NCBI GenBank assembly: GCA_029215795.1
Contig: JARDYH010000002.1
Coordinates: 45,802,001 to 45,866,000, forward strand
Origin: Anniella stebbinsi
Lineage: Eukaryota > Chordata > Lepidosauria > Squamata > Anniellidae
DNA length: 64,000 bases
Direction: 5' to 3'
Position 1 is the stretch's first letter. Every line of letters begins with the position of its first letter. Made by a program: the position numbers and the translations under genes. Shown one piece after another: positions 1 through 9,881 of this stretch. The notes under the pieces are model-generated. The model ran no database searches. It was not told the DNA's origin and was given only the letters and a program-made list of their open reading frames with translations.

Positions 1-408
1 CAAAAATTGGAAGGATCTAATGGCAGACTCCCTAAGCAGTGGCAATCTTCCTGTGCCGAAAGAGCCCCCAGTGGGTAGCTTAAAACCATGGCCCTCAGGT
101 AATTTGTACACCAAGACACTTGAAATGACATGTTTGGGACCACAATCTCTGCAACTAATTTAATTTTCTGCAGGGCCACCCTGGTCTAGTGCAGAATACA
201 ATATTCAGGCTGAGTTTGAAATGTGAATAATGCTGATTTGTCATGGGGCTAAACTCAAAGCACATGATTGCTTTTGACTGCGGTGCAGATGCAGCCCTCC
301 CTGCCTACAGATGGCTTAGCTGGCTCCGCTTCTGCAAGGAAGCAGAGCTATAGAATGGGCTCTCTTCCCTCAAGAGTTGGTGGGAGACATGCTCAGTCAG
401 CCTTCCCT
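1..408. other. Unannotated unique-looking DNA
   Basis: I see no repeat end, coding exon or RNA gene here. Open frames in this stretch are short and have no recognisable protein signature. Confidence 0.5.
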
Positions 409-470
409 AACCTGGTGCCCTCCAGATGTGTTGGAAGGCAAGTCCCATCATTCCCTGCCAACACTATGTT
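409..470. repeat. Foldback hAT-type repeat fragment
   Basis: The stretch contains 'ggtgccctccagatgtgttgg' followed by 'gtcccatcattccctgcc'. This resembles one arm of a reptile foldback element whose consensus, from memory, reads 'ccctccagatgttttggactacaactcccatcatccc'. A related arm is seen around 31391-31487. Only one arm is recognised here, so it is a truncated or diverged copy. Confidence 0.4.
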
Positions 471-478
471 GGGGAAGT

Positions 479-1178
479 CTGAACTAAATAATTCAGCTCT
501 TGTCTTACCTTCCATCTATGGTTGCACAGGTACAGCATCTATGCAAAGCTGCTAGCATGGTGGAAAGCCGAAGGGAATTTGCAGGACCTGTTCATCATGG
601 CATGTTTTGGTTGAACAGCTCAGCTGGACAAGGAGCAATGCAAAACTCCAATGGAAGTCTCCGGCAGCCAGTCTCATCCGTGCCTTATCTCCAGAACCAC
701 CAGCATTCTGGCTCTCAGGATGTGAGGCGGGCTAGGCTTTAAAGAAAAAAGAATCCTGCAGTTCCAGCCAGAAGAGAGTCAGCTGACCTCCCAGCTCCAA
801 TACTGTCAGATGATTCTAGATGCATAGGGCACTGATGTGCAAGTGGCCACCCTAGTCTTGAGTGTGAGGACACTGCTTATTCTCCTATTTTCTGTTCCTA
901 AATTGGATTGTGACCCTTTTCCACATTAGATATCACATCTGCTTTTGCTCCCCTTGACCCTCTATTTGCTGCCTTGGAACTTGATTCTCTTGCCTGACTC
1001 TGACAGGTATCCTACTTTACAGAGAACAGTCCTCTATTTGAAGGTATCCTCTATTTGATGGTCCAGGTCTGGTTCAAAGAGAACTGTAAACCTCCGATAG
1101 CCCAAAGGTCATTCTGGAAAGACTTCATCAAGTAGTGGAAGACAGAGGCTAATGAAGGATAAAACAGGACACACTGTC
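479..1178. other. Unannotated DNA, no gene recognised
   Basis: An open frame at 500-742 on the plus strand codes 80 residues, but it has no domain I know and its composition (Ser, Gln, Asn) gives no hint of function. It could be a chance frame or an unrecognised exon. Nothing else stands out. Confidence 0.4.
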
Positions 1179-1181
1179 TTA

Positions 1182-1525
1182 GGGTGCCTCTACAAGAGCG
1201 ATTTAAAGCTCTTTCAAGGCGCATTACAGATTTTACCTCTACAAGAGCGGAGCGCAAATCGGGTTGAGGCGCTGTTTATCTCCGATTATGCGCATTATCA
1301 AATGCGCATTAAATAGTGACTTAAAATTTACCACGGGAGTTAAAGCGCCTTATGGCCATGTAAACATGCAATTCTCCACAGGTATACAACTTTTAAGCGC
1401 ATTTCATACAGCCCGTAATGCACTTCACTGCCTCTCATGAATAGGTATTAGGAGTAAATGCGCTTATCCGTAAATGCGCATAATTGGGCAACCGGGCGTC
1501 AAAGTTAGATCTTGTAGAGGGGACC
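1182..1525. mobile_element. Non-autonomous Harbinger-like MITE, family 1
   Basis: A 344-bp element has inverted ends GGGTGCCTCTACAAGA (left) and GGTCCCCTCTACAAGA (right end read on the minus strand), 13 of 16 identical. The trinucleotide TTA flanks it on both sides (1179-1181 and 1526-1528). A second, inner inverted repeat rich in ATGCGCATT motifs lies at about 1273-1310 and 1455-1495. A 3-bp TWA target duplication is typical of PIF/Harbinger transposons; there is no transposase frame, so it would depend on a helper. The superfamily call rests on the target duplication only. Confidence 0.7.
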
Positions 1526-1528
1526 TTA

Positions 1529-1850
1529 ATGAGCATGAAACAAAGACAAATATGGGTTTTTATTTGTTTGTATTGTTGATCTTTATTATGTTTGAAGTTA
1601 TTAATGATATTGTATTATTTATAAGTCAATAAAAGGTTTTTTAAAAAAGAAGCATAAAGCATTATAAGAAGGGAGAGCAGGGAAGGGCCTTGAAGTTGCC
1701 CATTAACACTTAGCGCCTGAATGGCACATTGAGCAGCCATATGGGTCACCTAGTCAGTCTTCCCCACTATGGCAAAATGTAATTTATTTCTATTTAAATT
1801 ATAGTAATTATTTCTAAATTTGCATCTATACAATTAGCATATTATATGGA
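1529..1850. other. AT-rich DNA, nothing recognised
   Basis: AT-rich stretch with several T and A runs. No repeat end or exon is recognised. Confidence 0.4.
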
Positions 1851-1856
1851 AGTGAG

Positions 1857-2221
1857 GCAGGTGGCTACCAGCAGGAGGGCCTTTTCTGCTGTGGCACCCC
1901 AGCTGTGGAACGAGCTCCCCAGAGAGGTTCACCTGGCACCTATGTTATAGCCTTTTCTACGCCACGTGAAAACCTTTTTTTTATTATTTTCCTAGTATTT
2001 TAACATTTTACCATCTTAATCTTTTACCTTTGCTGTTTTAAATCTGTGTTTTAAATCTCTGCATTGCTGCTCAATTTATTCTGGTTGTACTTTTGTATTG
2101 TGTTTTTATATTGTGCTTTAAATTTTATACTTTAAATTGTACTTTATGGTTTTAATTTTTGTGAACCACCCAGAAAGCTTTGTCTATTGGGCAGTATAGA
2201 AATTAATTAAATAAATAAATA
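1857..2221 (+). mobile_element. L2-like LINE, 3' end (5'-truncated)
   Basis: The start encodes the C-terminal reverse-transcriptase ORF motif of L2-like LINEs (RAFSAV-APQLWNELP, 'agggccttttctgctgtggcacc' onward), then an AT-rich 3' UTR, then the family tail 'gaaccacccagaaagctttg' ending in (ATAA)n. The consensus tail I see elsewhere in the window reads 'ccgcccagagagcttcggct', so this copy carries private substitutions. Most of the LINE is missing at the 5' side, as usual for target-primed reverse transcription. Confidence 0.8.
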
Positions 2222-2237
2222 TGCAAATTGGCACCTT
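2150..2237 (+). repeat. Arm 1 of a perfect 88-bp inverted repeat
   Basis: This covers the last part of the L2 tail plus 17 bp of flank ('atgcaaattggcacctt'). It is identical, base for base, to the reverse complement of 3951-4038. See the findings. Confidence 0.9.
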
Positions 2238-2848
2238 CTTTTGCCCTGTTTTCTCATCAATGCATTTCCTCTCTTTGGGAAATGTGTAAATGGATGCCAT
2301 AGTTGCTTCTGGCCCTTTGCTCCTAGCCTGCCTCATCCAGTGCCTGAAGTCCACCCCATCCATTATCTTTTCTCTGGTCCACCCTACTTAAAAGACAATG
2401 TGCTTCTTTCTCTGCCATTTGCTGATACATATTGAATTTGGACTTGAAACTGACAGCCACCTGTTGCTATTTTTGTCCCCAAACTATTTGCTTTGTGTGA
2501 GAACAGCATGGTAAGTAGATATTGAATTTGGAATTCTGAAGACTTTCTTTCCGTAGTAGATTTGTTAGACAGTGATTAACATGAGCTCCCAAAATGGTAT
2601 ACAATTAAAAGAATAAAACAGCACAATGAAATAACAAGGATCAAAGCAGTAAAAGCATGGAGGAACAGCAATATCAATCCATAAAAGCCAACTGAACTAT
2701 AAAACTGGAATGCCTGGGCATATAAACTGGTCTCCGTCTATCAATGGAAAGTCTTCTCTGGGGAGGACATTCCAAATACAGTGGATCATGACTGATGGTG
2801 ATGGAGATGAGAGGAAGGCCTCTGCTGAAGATCATAAGCATTACATGT
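2238..2848. other. Unannotated DNA
   Basis: No repeat end or coding exon recognised. Confidence 0.4.
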
Positions 2849-2898
2849 CTTCTCTCTCTCTCTCTCTTTCACATGCACACACACGTGCACACACACAA
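2849..2898. repeat. (CT)n followed by (CA)n microsatellite
   Basis: A run of CT dinucleotides passes into interrupted CA dinucleotides. Confidence 0.9.
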
Positions 2899-2900
2899 GG

Positions 2901-3006
2901 TTGAATCCAGATTTAGCCAAACCTAAGAATAGATCCATTAAGATCAATGGGATTTAAGTTAGTTGTGACTTGCCACATTGATTTCAGTGGGTCGACTCTA
3001 GATCCC
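2901..3006. repeat. Foldback MITE-like repeat, 'AGATTTAG' family
   Basis: The stretch opens with 'gaatccagatttagcc' and holds 'gatcaatgggatttaagtta' and 'gatttcagtgggtcgactct'. Related copies are at 27795-27916 and about 34183-34270. This copy is diverged. Confidence 0.5.
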
Positions 3007-3280
3007 ACCCACAATGTGTAAGAGGAAGCAATTCCCCAGAGGAGTGGTCCAGAAAGCCCTTATGTCCTGTGTGAAATCAGGCCAGGTAAGACCCAGACCA
3101 CAAATTCCCCACACCCCACTACTGTAAGGTTTCAACAGATCTGAATGTAATGAGGTAGTCCTTCAGGTAGCCAGATCCCATGTCTAGGATCAAAAACCTT
3201 TAAAACGAGTTAAGGCTCTTGCAGATTCTACTCATGCAATAGAAAAATGAGGGAAACTGTAAGGTGAAGCTCCTGCCTCA

Positions 3281-3826
3281 GGCCCTTTCTACATCAGCCG
3301 TTTTGCCTGGGATGGCCCACAGCTGGTCCCTATGAGTCCAAATGATGTACAGAGACTCCCAGGGATGGGGGGGGGGGGGGGTTGGCCACGGGATTTTCCA
3401 GGGATAAGGGAACCCTGGAAATTCCCAAATCTTCCGTGGTCCCAGGAACTTCCCAGGTGCTGCCCGTCCCAGGTGGAAGTGCAGCAAGTAAGTGCAGCAG
3501 CACCAATGGGCACGGAGCCACACTGCGTGACTCCGTGCCCATCAGGGGAGGGGGTGGCACCAGTTTTGCCACCCCCGGGAATTCAAGGAGGGAGTGGGGG
3601 CCCATGCGCATGAGACTTTAAAAAAAACACACCCACGTTTGTGGAGAAGCGCTCCTGCACTCTTCCCAGTTTTTTTAAAAAAATGGTGGCCATAACGTGC
3701 AACGACCTGGGAGGAGCCCGGGTCATCACACAATTATGTGTAAATTAACGTGATGATCCCGGAAGCAGGCACTTCCGGGATCGCCAGCCCTCCGGCCCTC
3801 TACACCTGTCTGATGTAGAAAGGGCC
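3281..3826. mobile_element. Non-autonomous Harbinger-like element, family 2 (copy 1)
   Basis: A 546-bp element bounded by GGCCCTTTCTACATCAG at the left and its inverse CTGATGTAGAAAGGGCC at the right, flanked by TCA on both sides (3278-3280, 3827-3829). The inside is GC-rich with a G run at 3368-3380 and 'gtgcccatcaggggaggggg'. The overlapping open frames on both strands are by-products of GC-rich sequence and encode no transposase. Copies 2 and 3 lie at 26599-27105 and 52393-52907. Confidence 0.75.
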
Positions 3827-3950
3827 TCAATCTGTGTACCATCTAGCCTGCAAACACTTTGCGCAGCCTTGAATATTATAACTACTTACAAAGTAGGCTC
3901 TAAATACCAACATTTTCCAAGCCAGATCTTTAAAAAGGGTTTTCATATAC

Positions 3951-4038
3951 AAGGTGCCAATTTGCATATTTATTTATTTAATTAATTTCTATACTGCCCA
4001 ATAGACAAAGCTTTCTGGGTGGTTCACAAAAATTAAAA
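3951..4038 (-). mobile_element. Arm 2 of the 88-bp inverted repeat; L2 tail on the minus strand
   Basis: Reverse complement of 2150-2237 with no mismatch. It includes the L2-like 3' tail and 17 bp beyond it. No upstream L2 sequence follows after 4038, so this is a tail-only copy. Confidence 0.85.
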
Positions 4039-4169
4039 ACTACAAGTGTGGACTGACCACAAGTTTTCATTTGGACTTTGATTTAGCAAGCAGCCCAATT
4101 TGGCTCAGACCAATTTGGAAGCTGCCTATTTCAACTTGGGTCTGAACCTGAAACTTAATTTGGAAACCC

Positions 4170-4170
<1 letters not shown>

Positions 4171-4209
<39 letters not shown>

Positions 4210-4210
4210 T
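4171..4210. repeat. (ATT)n microsatellite at an L2 tail
   Basis: About 13 ATT units, directly adjoining the minus-strand L2 remnant to the right. On the minus strand this is the usual (AAT)n end of the LINE. Confidence 0.9.
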
Positions 4211-4660
4211 CTATACTGCCCCAAAACTGGAGCTCTCTGAACAGTTTACAACAATTCATTAAAAAAAAACACATGAACATACAAAAATACAACATGATAA
4301 AAGCAGTTTAAATGTAAACAATATAAACAGCGAAAACCATTTTAAATGAACACTATTTTCTCTAGTATACCTGATTCAAAACAGCAGACATAGATGCCCA
4401 TCATATATCATTAAATGACTGGGAGTAGAGAGCAGTTTTTATTTGGTGCTGAAAAGATAGTGTCAGCACCAGGCGGGCCTCAGTGGAGAGCTTATTCCAG
4501 AGTTGGGGGGCCACCACTGAGAAGTCCTTCTCCCTTGTTGCCACCTCGTGCTGCCTCCCTTGGAGGCACTCATAGGAAGGCCCATATGTTAATTTTAGTG
4601 TCTGGGTATGTTCATGTCAGGAGAGGTGTTCCATCAGGTACTGTATTCCCATGCTCCCAT
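4211..4660 (-). mobile_element. L2-like LINE 3' end, minus strand
   Basis: Read on the minus strand, the order is C-terminal ORF remnant, 3' UTR and tail, then AAT repeats. On the plus strand 'ggtgctgaaaagatagtgtcagc', 'accaggcgggcctcagtgg' and 'ccttctcccttgttgccacc' match the better preserved copy at 45821-46440. It is frameshifted and truncated. Confidence 0.75.
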
Positions 4661-5149
4661 TGGCTATCTTTGGAAGTCAACAACTATAACATTTTTGCTG
4701 TTTGTCAGGATTCTATGAAATGTGCTGGCATAGTAGCCACCCTATGAGGGGATTACGCTTGCCAAATATCAAACAAATAAGTGCAAACGTTTTTGTGCTA
4801 TGCACCTTAAAGTTTGTTTGTTTGTTTGTTTTTAAAAGGGACCTGCTGATAACTCCAAGTACCCACGTTGTCCATGATGGATTCAAGCTAGATCTTAAAA
4901 CAGGTTTTCATATACTAGAATGTTAATGAGATTCATCAGGAGGTTCAGTTCTATGTTATGTGGCTTGAGAGTGGTAAAAGGATAATTCATTTTTAAAAAT
5001 CACACGGCAAGTGTTAATTTACTAACCAGGATATTTGTGTTACCTTATCAGCAACTTTTTTGTAAATGGACATTGTTAATAATGTGTCTTGCTTTTGCAT
5101 GTCATTTCCCTCTGACTTTGCTGGTTAAGTCTCCTCTCTGACAGCCTCA
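4661..5149. other. Unannotated DNA
   Basis: Includes a short (GTTT)n run near 4814-4833. Nothing else recognised. Confidence 0.4.
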
Positions 5150-5284
5150 ACCATGTGTATGTACACCTGCAGCTCAGAATAACATCCATCTGATGAAGTG
5201 GACTCTAGTCCACAAATGTTTACGCCACAATAAATTGTTGCTTTTTGCTCCAACGACTAACATGGCCACCCCTCTGGAAATAAA
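5150..5284 (+). repeat. Dispersed repeat, 'ctgatgaagtggactctagtcc' family
   Basis: The phrase 'ctgatgaagtggactctagt' followed by 'ccacaaatgtttacgccaca' and 'aataaattgttgc' resembles a dispersed repeat I remember from reptile genomes ('tctgacgaagtgggtattcacccacgaaagcttatgctc'). Its class is uncertain. A short relative sits near 61930-61960, and a minus-strand relative near 10995-11045. Confidence 0.5.
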
Positions 5285-6013
5285 TGTGTAGAATATTTTT
5301 CTTGAAATTTATAACACAACAAATAAACTTGAGCAAATGTTATCATTGATGTGTGCAGGAGATGCAAAGTACTGGGTGAAAATGTGTTTTGAAAATGGAT
5401 ATTAGGAATGCACTTCTTTTTTTCTTTTTTTTTACTTGCACGGGCTAAAGGGCTTGCTCTGTGAACATTAAAGAGAGAACAGAGGCAATTACATATTTGC
5501 TACCAAAACCACTTCAAAACATTTCACAAACAGTTAAGTACAAGAAAAGCTCGAAGTACAAAAGATGGTCATAACAACGTTAGTAAAGCTGGTTTATACT
5601 CTACCTTTCATCATTATAGAAGAATATTGTCTTCAGAGAATACATGTGAATAGCCCTATTTATTACATTTTAAAGTGGACTAAAACTATTCAAGGTAATT
5701 ATCCTTGCAATTTTAAATGCCCCCCTTCTGACATTCGTACTATATCTTAACATCATAATTTTTTTTTCTACAGTCTGGTTACTTACCAGAGTTCTTGAAT
5801 GCAAGAAATAAAGTAAAATCTGAAGTGGACACTGAGTGTGCAGTCTTATGGGTTGTGCCCTGCATACACGTAAGCCTCCAAACTCTGAGGCTTACAGCTA
5901 TCCAGTGCAGAGCAGTCTTGTGCTTCTCATGCTGCATTTTATCTAGATGGGTGATTTTGCCCATCTACAGGAGACTTTGGGGAAGTTAACGGAAGGAGGC
6001 TGGGGTGACGATT
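5285..6013. other. Unannotated DNA
   Basis: No repeat end or exon recognised. Short open frames on both strands at 5779-5989 overlap and have no protein signature. Confidence 0.4.
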
Positions 6014-6500
6014 GTCAGGTTTCCCTCAAAGACAAGCATTCATTTTTGCAAACTGACACAGGACACACAAATCAGTGAGACTTCTTTATTGCAGGAAATT
6101 TCATGGCAAAAGCTTAATGGTTGCACATTTCAGAAATCATATAGCTGATGGTCAGTAGCTATAGGCTGTAAGAAATTCCAGAACAGTCAAATGCTAATCA
6201 CTACAAGCATGACTGAGATCCTCATCAATGTACTTTTCCCGTTGCCATCTTCACAGTTCTGAACACAAGGGAAGGGTCAATCCATACACAGGTTCCAACC
6301 CCGGACAAGGAAAGGAAATTATTCTTGGCATGATCCCTCAGGCAATCATTGGGCAAATTCTTACAAAACTACACTTACAGAAAGCTAGTTCAACTTTGAA
6401 TCTTTTGTTAATAACTCCAGGCTACATGGTCAAGGTCTAGCAAGACCAAGGGAGGGGTAAATTCACAGATGCAAGGTGCCCTGTGACACCACTTTCATAT
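6014..6500 (-). other. Possible solo LTR, 3' end on the minus strand
   Basis: On the minus strand an AATAAA signal (6085-6090) is followed about 70 bp later by an end in CTGACA, as in the R-U5 part of a long terminal repeat. I could not find the matching 5' TG end, a target duplication or any internal coding region, so this is only a suggestion. Confidence 0.2.
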
Positions 6501-7349
6501 GGGCATCTCCACGAAGCATGATGTCAGGCAGGGGGAAGTCCAAAAGTCATAGATCAAACCCAGTCTGTTGGTTCACTGAGCTGATGACAGACAAAGACAC
6601 ACAGTCCACAGCAAAAGAGAAGTCAGGTCTATGAAAGTCTCACAGTACTTTCATGGCAACTCCTTAGAAATCTAAAGTCCAATTAGGAGAATCCATGTGC
6701 AGTGTGCTTCCAGAGGCCCAGACAATGATAAATCCAAACAGAGAGGGATTCGGCAATGCAGATGAAATGTTCCTAGCAAAGGCTCTATGCCTTTGCATCA
6801 GCTCAAAAGGGCAGGTGTGTCAGTGATAGGGAAAGGTGTAAGCCAGCTATGTTGGTCTCCTCCCCGCCCCAACCTCAGGAATGCCCCCTTTCCCCCATCT
6901 CTGCACTCTGTTTACTGAGCGCTGAGAGGTACGTAACTGGTGGGGTTCTCTCCACACTCAGAGCTCTGAGCCCTGTCCAGGAAATAAAACAATCCCATGC
7001 CCCACAAGCGCTGTCTAGAAGACATAGGATTGTCCCTGAGATTCTTCTTCTTCTGTGACTAAGAAACACTCGTTAAAATGAAAACCAAAACCACCCAACT
7101 TTCTAGTAGTAGTTAATTCAGTCTTCCTCAACCTCCAAATAATTTTATATCCAGAAATTAAAGGTGCCCAACATCAGAAAATTAAACAGGAATGGGTGGA
7201 TTTCGTAAAGCTTTTTGAAAGCCACGAAGGCCCAATCTAAATTTCTGTAATTGCATGTTGCTCAAATACCATAGCAACAATCCTCCTATGTTGATGCAAT
7301 GACACACAGCGCTCTGAGGCAGCAGTCAGAGTGCACTTTGGGTACATTT
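6501..7349. other. Unannotated DNA
   Basis: No gene or repeat end recognised. It could contain the rest of the possible LTR suggested at 6014-6500. Confidence 0.35.
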
Positions 7350-7354
7350 CCATA

Positions 7355-7720
7355 AAAGTGCTCATTTTATTTATTTGTTTATTTGCTTGTTCATTTTTTA
7401 CATTTGCATGCTGCCCCATGATGTAAAGCCATTTGGGTGGCTTACAATAAACGAACATTAAAAAATAGTTTAAAAAATAGAACATAAAATCATAACATCA
7501 AAAGCTATATAAAATATAACAAGAAACACAGCAAGCCCAACATTAAAAACACAGCTTTTAGAACCACAAAGCTCAGACTGCTTGGGTAATTTAAAAAGCC
7601 TGGGTGAAAAGGTCAGAGATGATACCAAGCAAACCTCTCTTCTAATGGTGTTGCATAACTGGGGTGCCACCACCAAAAAGCCCTTCTCCCTTGTAGTTAG
7701 TTACTTTGTAGTTACTTATG
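7355..7720 (-). mobile_element. L2-like LINE 3' end, minus strand
   Basis: On the plus strand the order is 'tttatttgtttatttgc' (tail), 'gctgccccatgatgtaaagc' (diverged tail core), AT-rich 3' UTR, then 'ggggtgccaccacc' and 'agcccttctcccttg' (C-terminal ORF remnant). This matches the arrangement at 4211-4660 and 45821-46440. Confidence 0.65.
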
Positions 7721-8551
7721 GAAGATTGGTCTGCCCTACTTGTTGACAAGTCTCTTAAGAAATTATAACATTTGTTTTCTTGATAAGACAAACAGGTTTA
7801 CTAGTGTTCTGCACTGACACAAATCTCCCCCCCCCCCCCTCTGGCAGTAACTCTACAGCCCTGATTTACAGGCTCAGACATCAAAAGCTCATTTAGAATT
7901 TTGGCTGGAGACAGATGATAATTTTTAAGAGCATAGAAGGTGGTGCAGCAGAGCTCTGCTGATGACAAGGGGGCAGGACCCTGCCCCATGCAGTTTACAA
8001 TATACAATTTGATAAAGGAGAAACAGAGGAGATGGGAAGACCAGAAACAGGAGTTAACAGGAGTAGAATGCATGATTATTACAATCACAGTACTTCTGCT
8101 TAGTTACAGGCTTAACTAAGGTTTAATTACTGACTTAATTCCAGGGCCAAGCCAGGTTTTGGGGCCTTTGAGCAAGACACTTTCACCAGCTGCTATTGCT
8201 CTTCCTCCTCCTCCCTCCTCCTCCTCTTACTTATATCTTTTTTTGAAAAACCTGCTTGACCAGGAGCAATAATAGGACAAAAAAAATGCTTATACTCTTA
8301 TTTCAGTGCTCTCTCTCTCTCCCTCTCCCCCTTGTGCAGAACTGTTTAGGAGAGGGTGGCTGCATTGCAGGCAGGGTGAAATCAGATCAGAGATAGCAGT
8401 GGAAGGATGCCACAGTGGAGATTCCTCCAGGGGGGAGGGCTTGGAGCCTAAGCTCCACCCCTATAGGAATCCAAAGAGGCTGAACAGGTCAGATGGGAGT
8501 GTTCTGTGGGCCAGATTGCACCAAATTTAGACAGGCTTTTGACCCATCAAG
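7721..8551. other. Unannotated DNA with simple-sequence patches
   Basis: Includes a C run near 7828-7839, (CTC)n at about 8201-8228 and a CT-rich stretch at about 8309-8330. 'ccagggccaagccagg' near 8142 resembles the left end of a hAT element, but I found no right end. Confidence 0.4.
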
Positions 8552-8668
8552 TAGGGTGACCAGACGTCCGGATCCCCCCAGACAAGTCTGGAAAAAGGAG
8601 GCCAAATTTGAGTCCGGGGGGGAATTTCAAAATATCCCCCAAAGTCCAGAAAAATTGGGCCTCTCCCA
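8552..8668 (+). mobile_element. Left end of a Chompy-like MITE
   Basis: Starts TAGGGTGACCAGACGTCCGG, an end I associate with Chompy-like MITEs of crocodilians and turtles (from memory). No matching right end is found downstream; instead the sequence runs into the tandem array. Confidence 0.5.
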
Positions 8669-8669
8669 T

Positions 8670-9074
8670 GCCATCGGGGCCTTGTTCTTGGCTAGCGCGG
8701 TTGCACTGGCCAAGAACAAGGCCCAGATCGGCCGGGGAATAGGCCGGAACGAAGCGCGCCCACACTTCCGGGTGCGTGTCATTCCGGCCCCTCCGCCATC
8801 TGGGCCTTGTTCTTGGCTAGCGCGGTTGCGCTGGCCAAGAACAAGGCCCAGATCGGCCAGGGAAGAGGCCGGAATGCGGGCGCGCGTTGTTCCGGCCTCC
8901 TCCCCTCTGCCATCCGGGCCTTGTTCTTGGCTAGCGTGGTTGCGCTGGCCACAAACAAGGCCCAGATCGGCCGGGGAAGAGGCCGGAATGACACGCACCC
9001 ACACTTCTGGGTGTGCGTCATTCCGGGCTCCTCTCCTCTGCCATCCGGGCCTTGTTCTTGGCTAGCACGGTTGC
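8670..9074. repeat. GC-rich tandem array, about 3.3 units of 114-131 bp, each with two hairpins
   Basis: The word 'ccttgttcttgg' recurs at 8680, 8805, 8919 and 9050, giving periods of 125, 114 and 131 bp. Each unit holds an inverted repeat GGGCCTTGTTCTTGGC / GCCAAGAACAAGGCCC (in unit 1 at 8677-8692 and 8709-8724, a perfect 16-bp stem with a 16-nt loop) and a second one based on GGCCGGAAT / ATTCCGGCC. Spurious open frames on both strands follow from the high GC content. Confidence 0.85.
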
Positions 9075-9690
9075 AGAGGAGGAGGAGGAGGAGAAGACGG
9101 AGGAGGAGGAGGAGGAGGAGGAGGAGGAGGAGGAGGAGGAGAAGAAGAAGAAGAAGAAGAAGAAGAAGAAGAAGAAGAAGAAGAAGACCGGCTGAGGAGG
9201 AAGAGGAGAAGAAGACAGAGGAGGAGAAGAAGAAGACAGTTGGAGGAGGAAGAGGAGGAGGAGAAGACAGATGAGGAGGAGGAGGAGGAGGAGGAGGAGG
9301 AGGAGGAGGAGGAGGAGAAGAAGAAGAAGAAGAAGAAGAAGAAGAAGAAGAAGAAGAAGAAGAAGAAGAAGACTGGCTGAGGAGGAAGAGGAGAAGAAGA
9401 CAGAGGAGGAGAAGAAGAAGACAGATGGAGGAGGAAGAGGAGGAGGAGAAGACAGAGGAGGAGGAGGAGGAGGAGGAGGAGGAGGAGGAGGAGGAGAAGA
9501 AGAAGAAGAAGAAGGAGGAGGAGGAGGAGGAGGACGGAGGAAGAGAAGGAGGCAGAGGAGGAGAGAAAAGAAGGAAGCAGCACCAACAGCAACAGAAGAG
9601 GAACCAGCAGGAGCAGCACCACCATTCAGTGGAAAAGCGGAGGAGGAGGAGGAGGAGGAGGAGGAGGAGGAGGAGGAGGAGGAGGAGAAA
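9075..9690 (+). repeat. Long polypurine microsatellite, (GAG)n/(GAA)n with higher-order period
   Basis: About 615 bp almost without pyrimidines on the plus strand, built of GGA and GAA triplets. Spacers such as 'gaccggctgaggaggaagag' (near 9187) recur as 'gactggctgaggaggaagag' (near 9371), so there is a longer period of roughly 170-190 bp. The long Glu/Arg/Lys-rich frames on plus and Ser/Leu/Pro-rich frames on minus are low-complexity artefacts. Confidence 0.9.
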
Positions 9691-9881
9691 CCGGCAGCGG
9701 TGGTATGTGGTGGCGGCACTCATAAGCCCTTACCCAGCCCTGTTCCCTTCCTTTACTATTCAGAAATGAGAACGTAGTTAGTAAAGGATTTGTTTTATTT
9801 ACACCTGCCTTTCCATTAAGAATAATACTAAAGATTGGTTGGATTTTACATTGCCAATGTTTTCCAACAGATGTGAAGAGG

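Noticed and set aside
500..742. 80-residue plus-strand frame as a possible last exon
   Set aside because: It ends in a stop and has moderately complex composition, but I recognise no family and no reliable acceptor site or poly(A) signal. Left as unannotated.
3278..3621. Five overlapping 70-90 residue frames
   Set aside because: All lie inside a Harbinger-like non-autonomous element; none resembles a transposase and the strands contradict each other.
6014..7069. Complete LTR retrotransposon or solo LTR
   Set aside because: Only an AATAAA and a CTGACA-like end are seen. There is no matching 5' end, no target duplication and no internal gene, so only a low-confidence note was kept.
8670..9074. 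CRISPR-like array of hairpin repeats
   Set aside because: Units are long (114-131 bp), imperfect and directly abutting, in a vertebrate repeat context. No unique spacers or cas genes.
8779..9777. Open frames up to 314 residues on both strands
   Set aside because: They translate hairpin array and polypurine microsatellite into homopolymeric Ser, Leu, Pro, Arg, Glu or Lys tracts. Every frame is open because the triplet repeat lacks stops; there is no protein signature.
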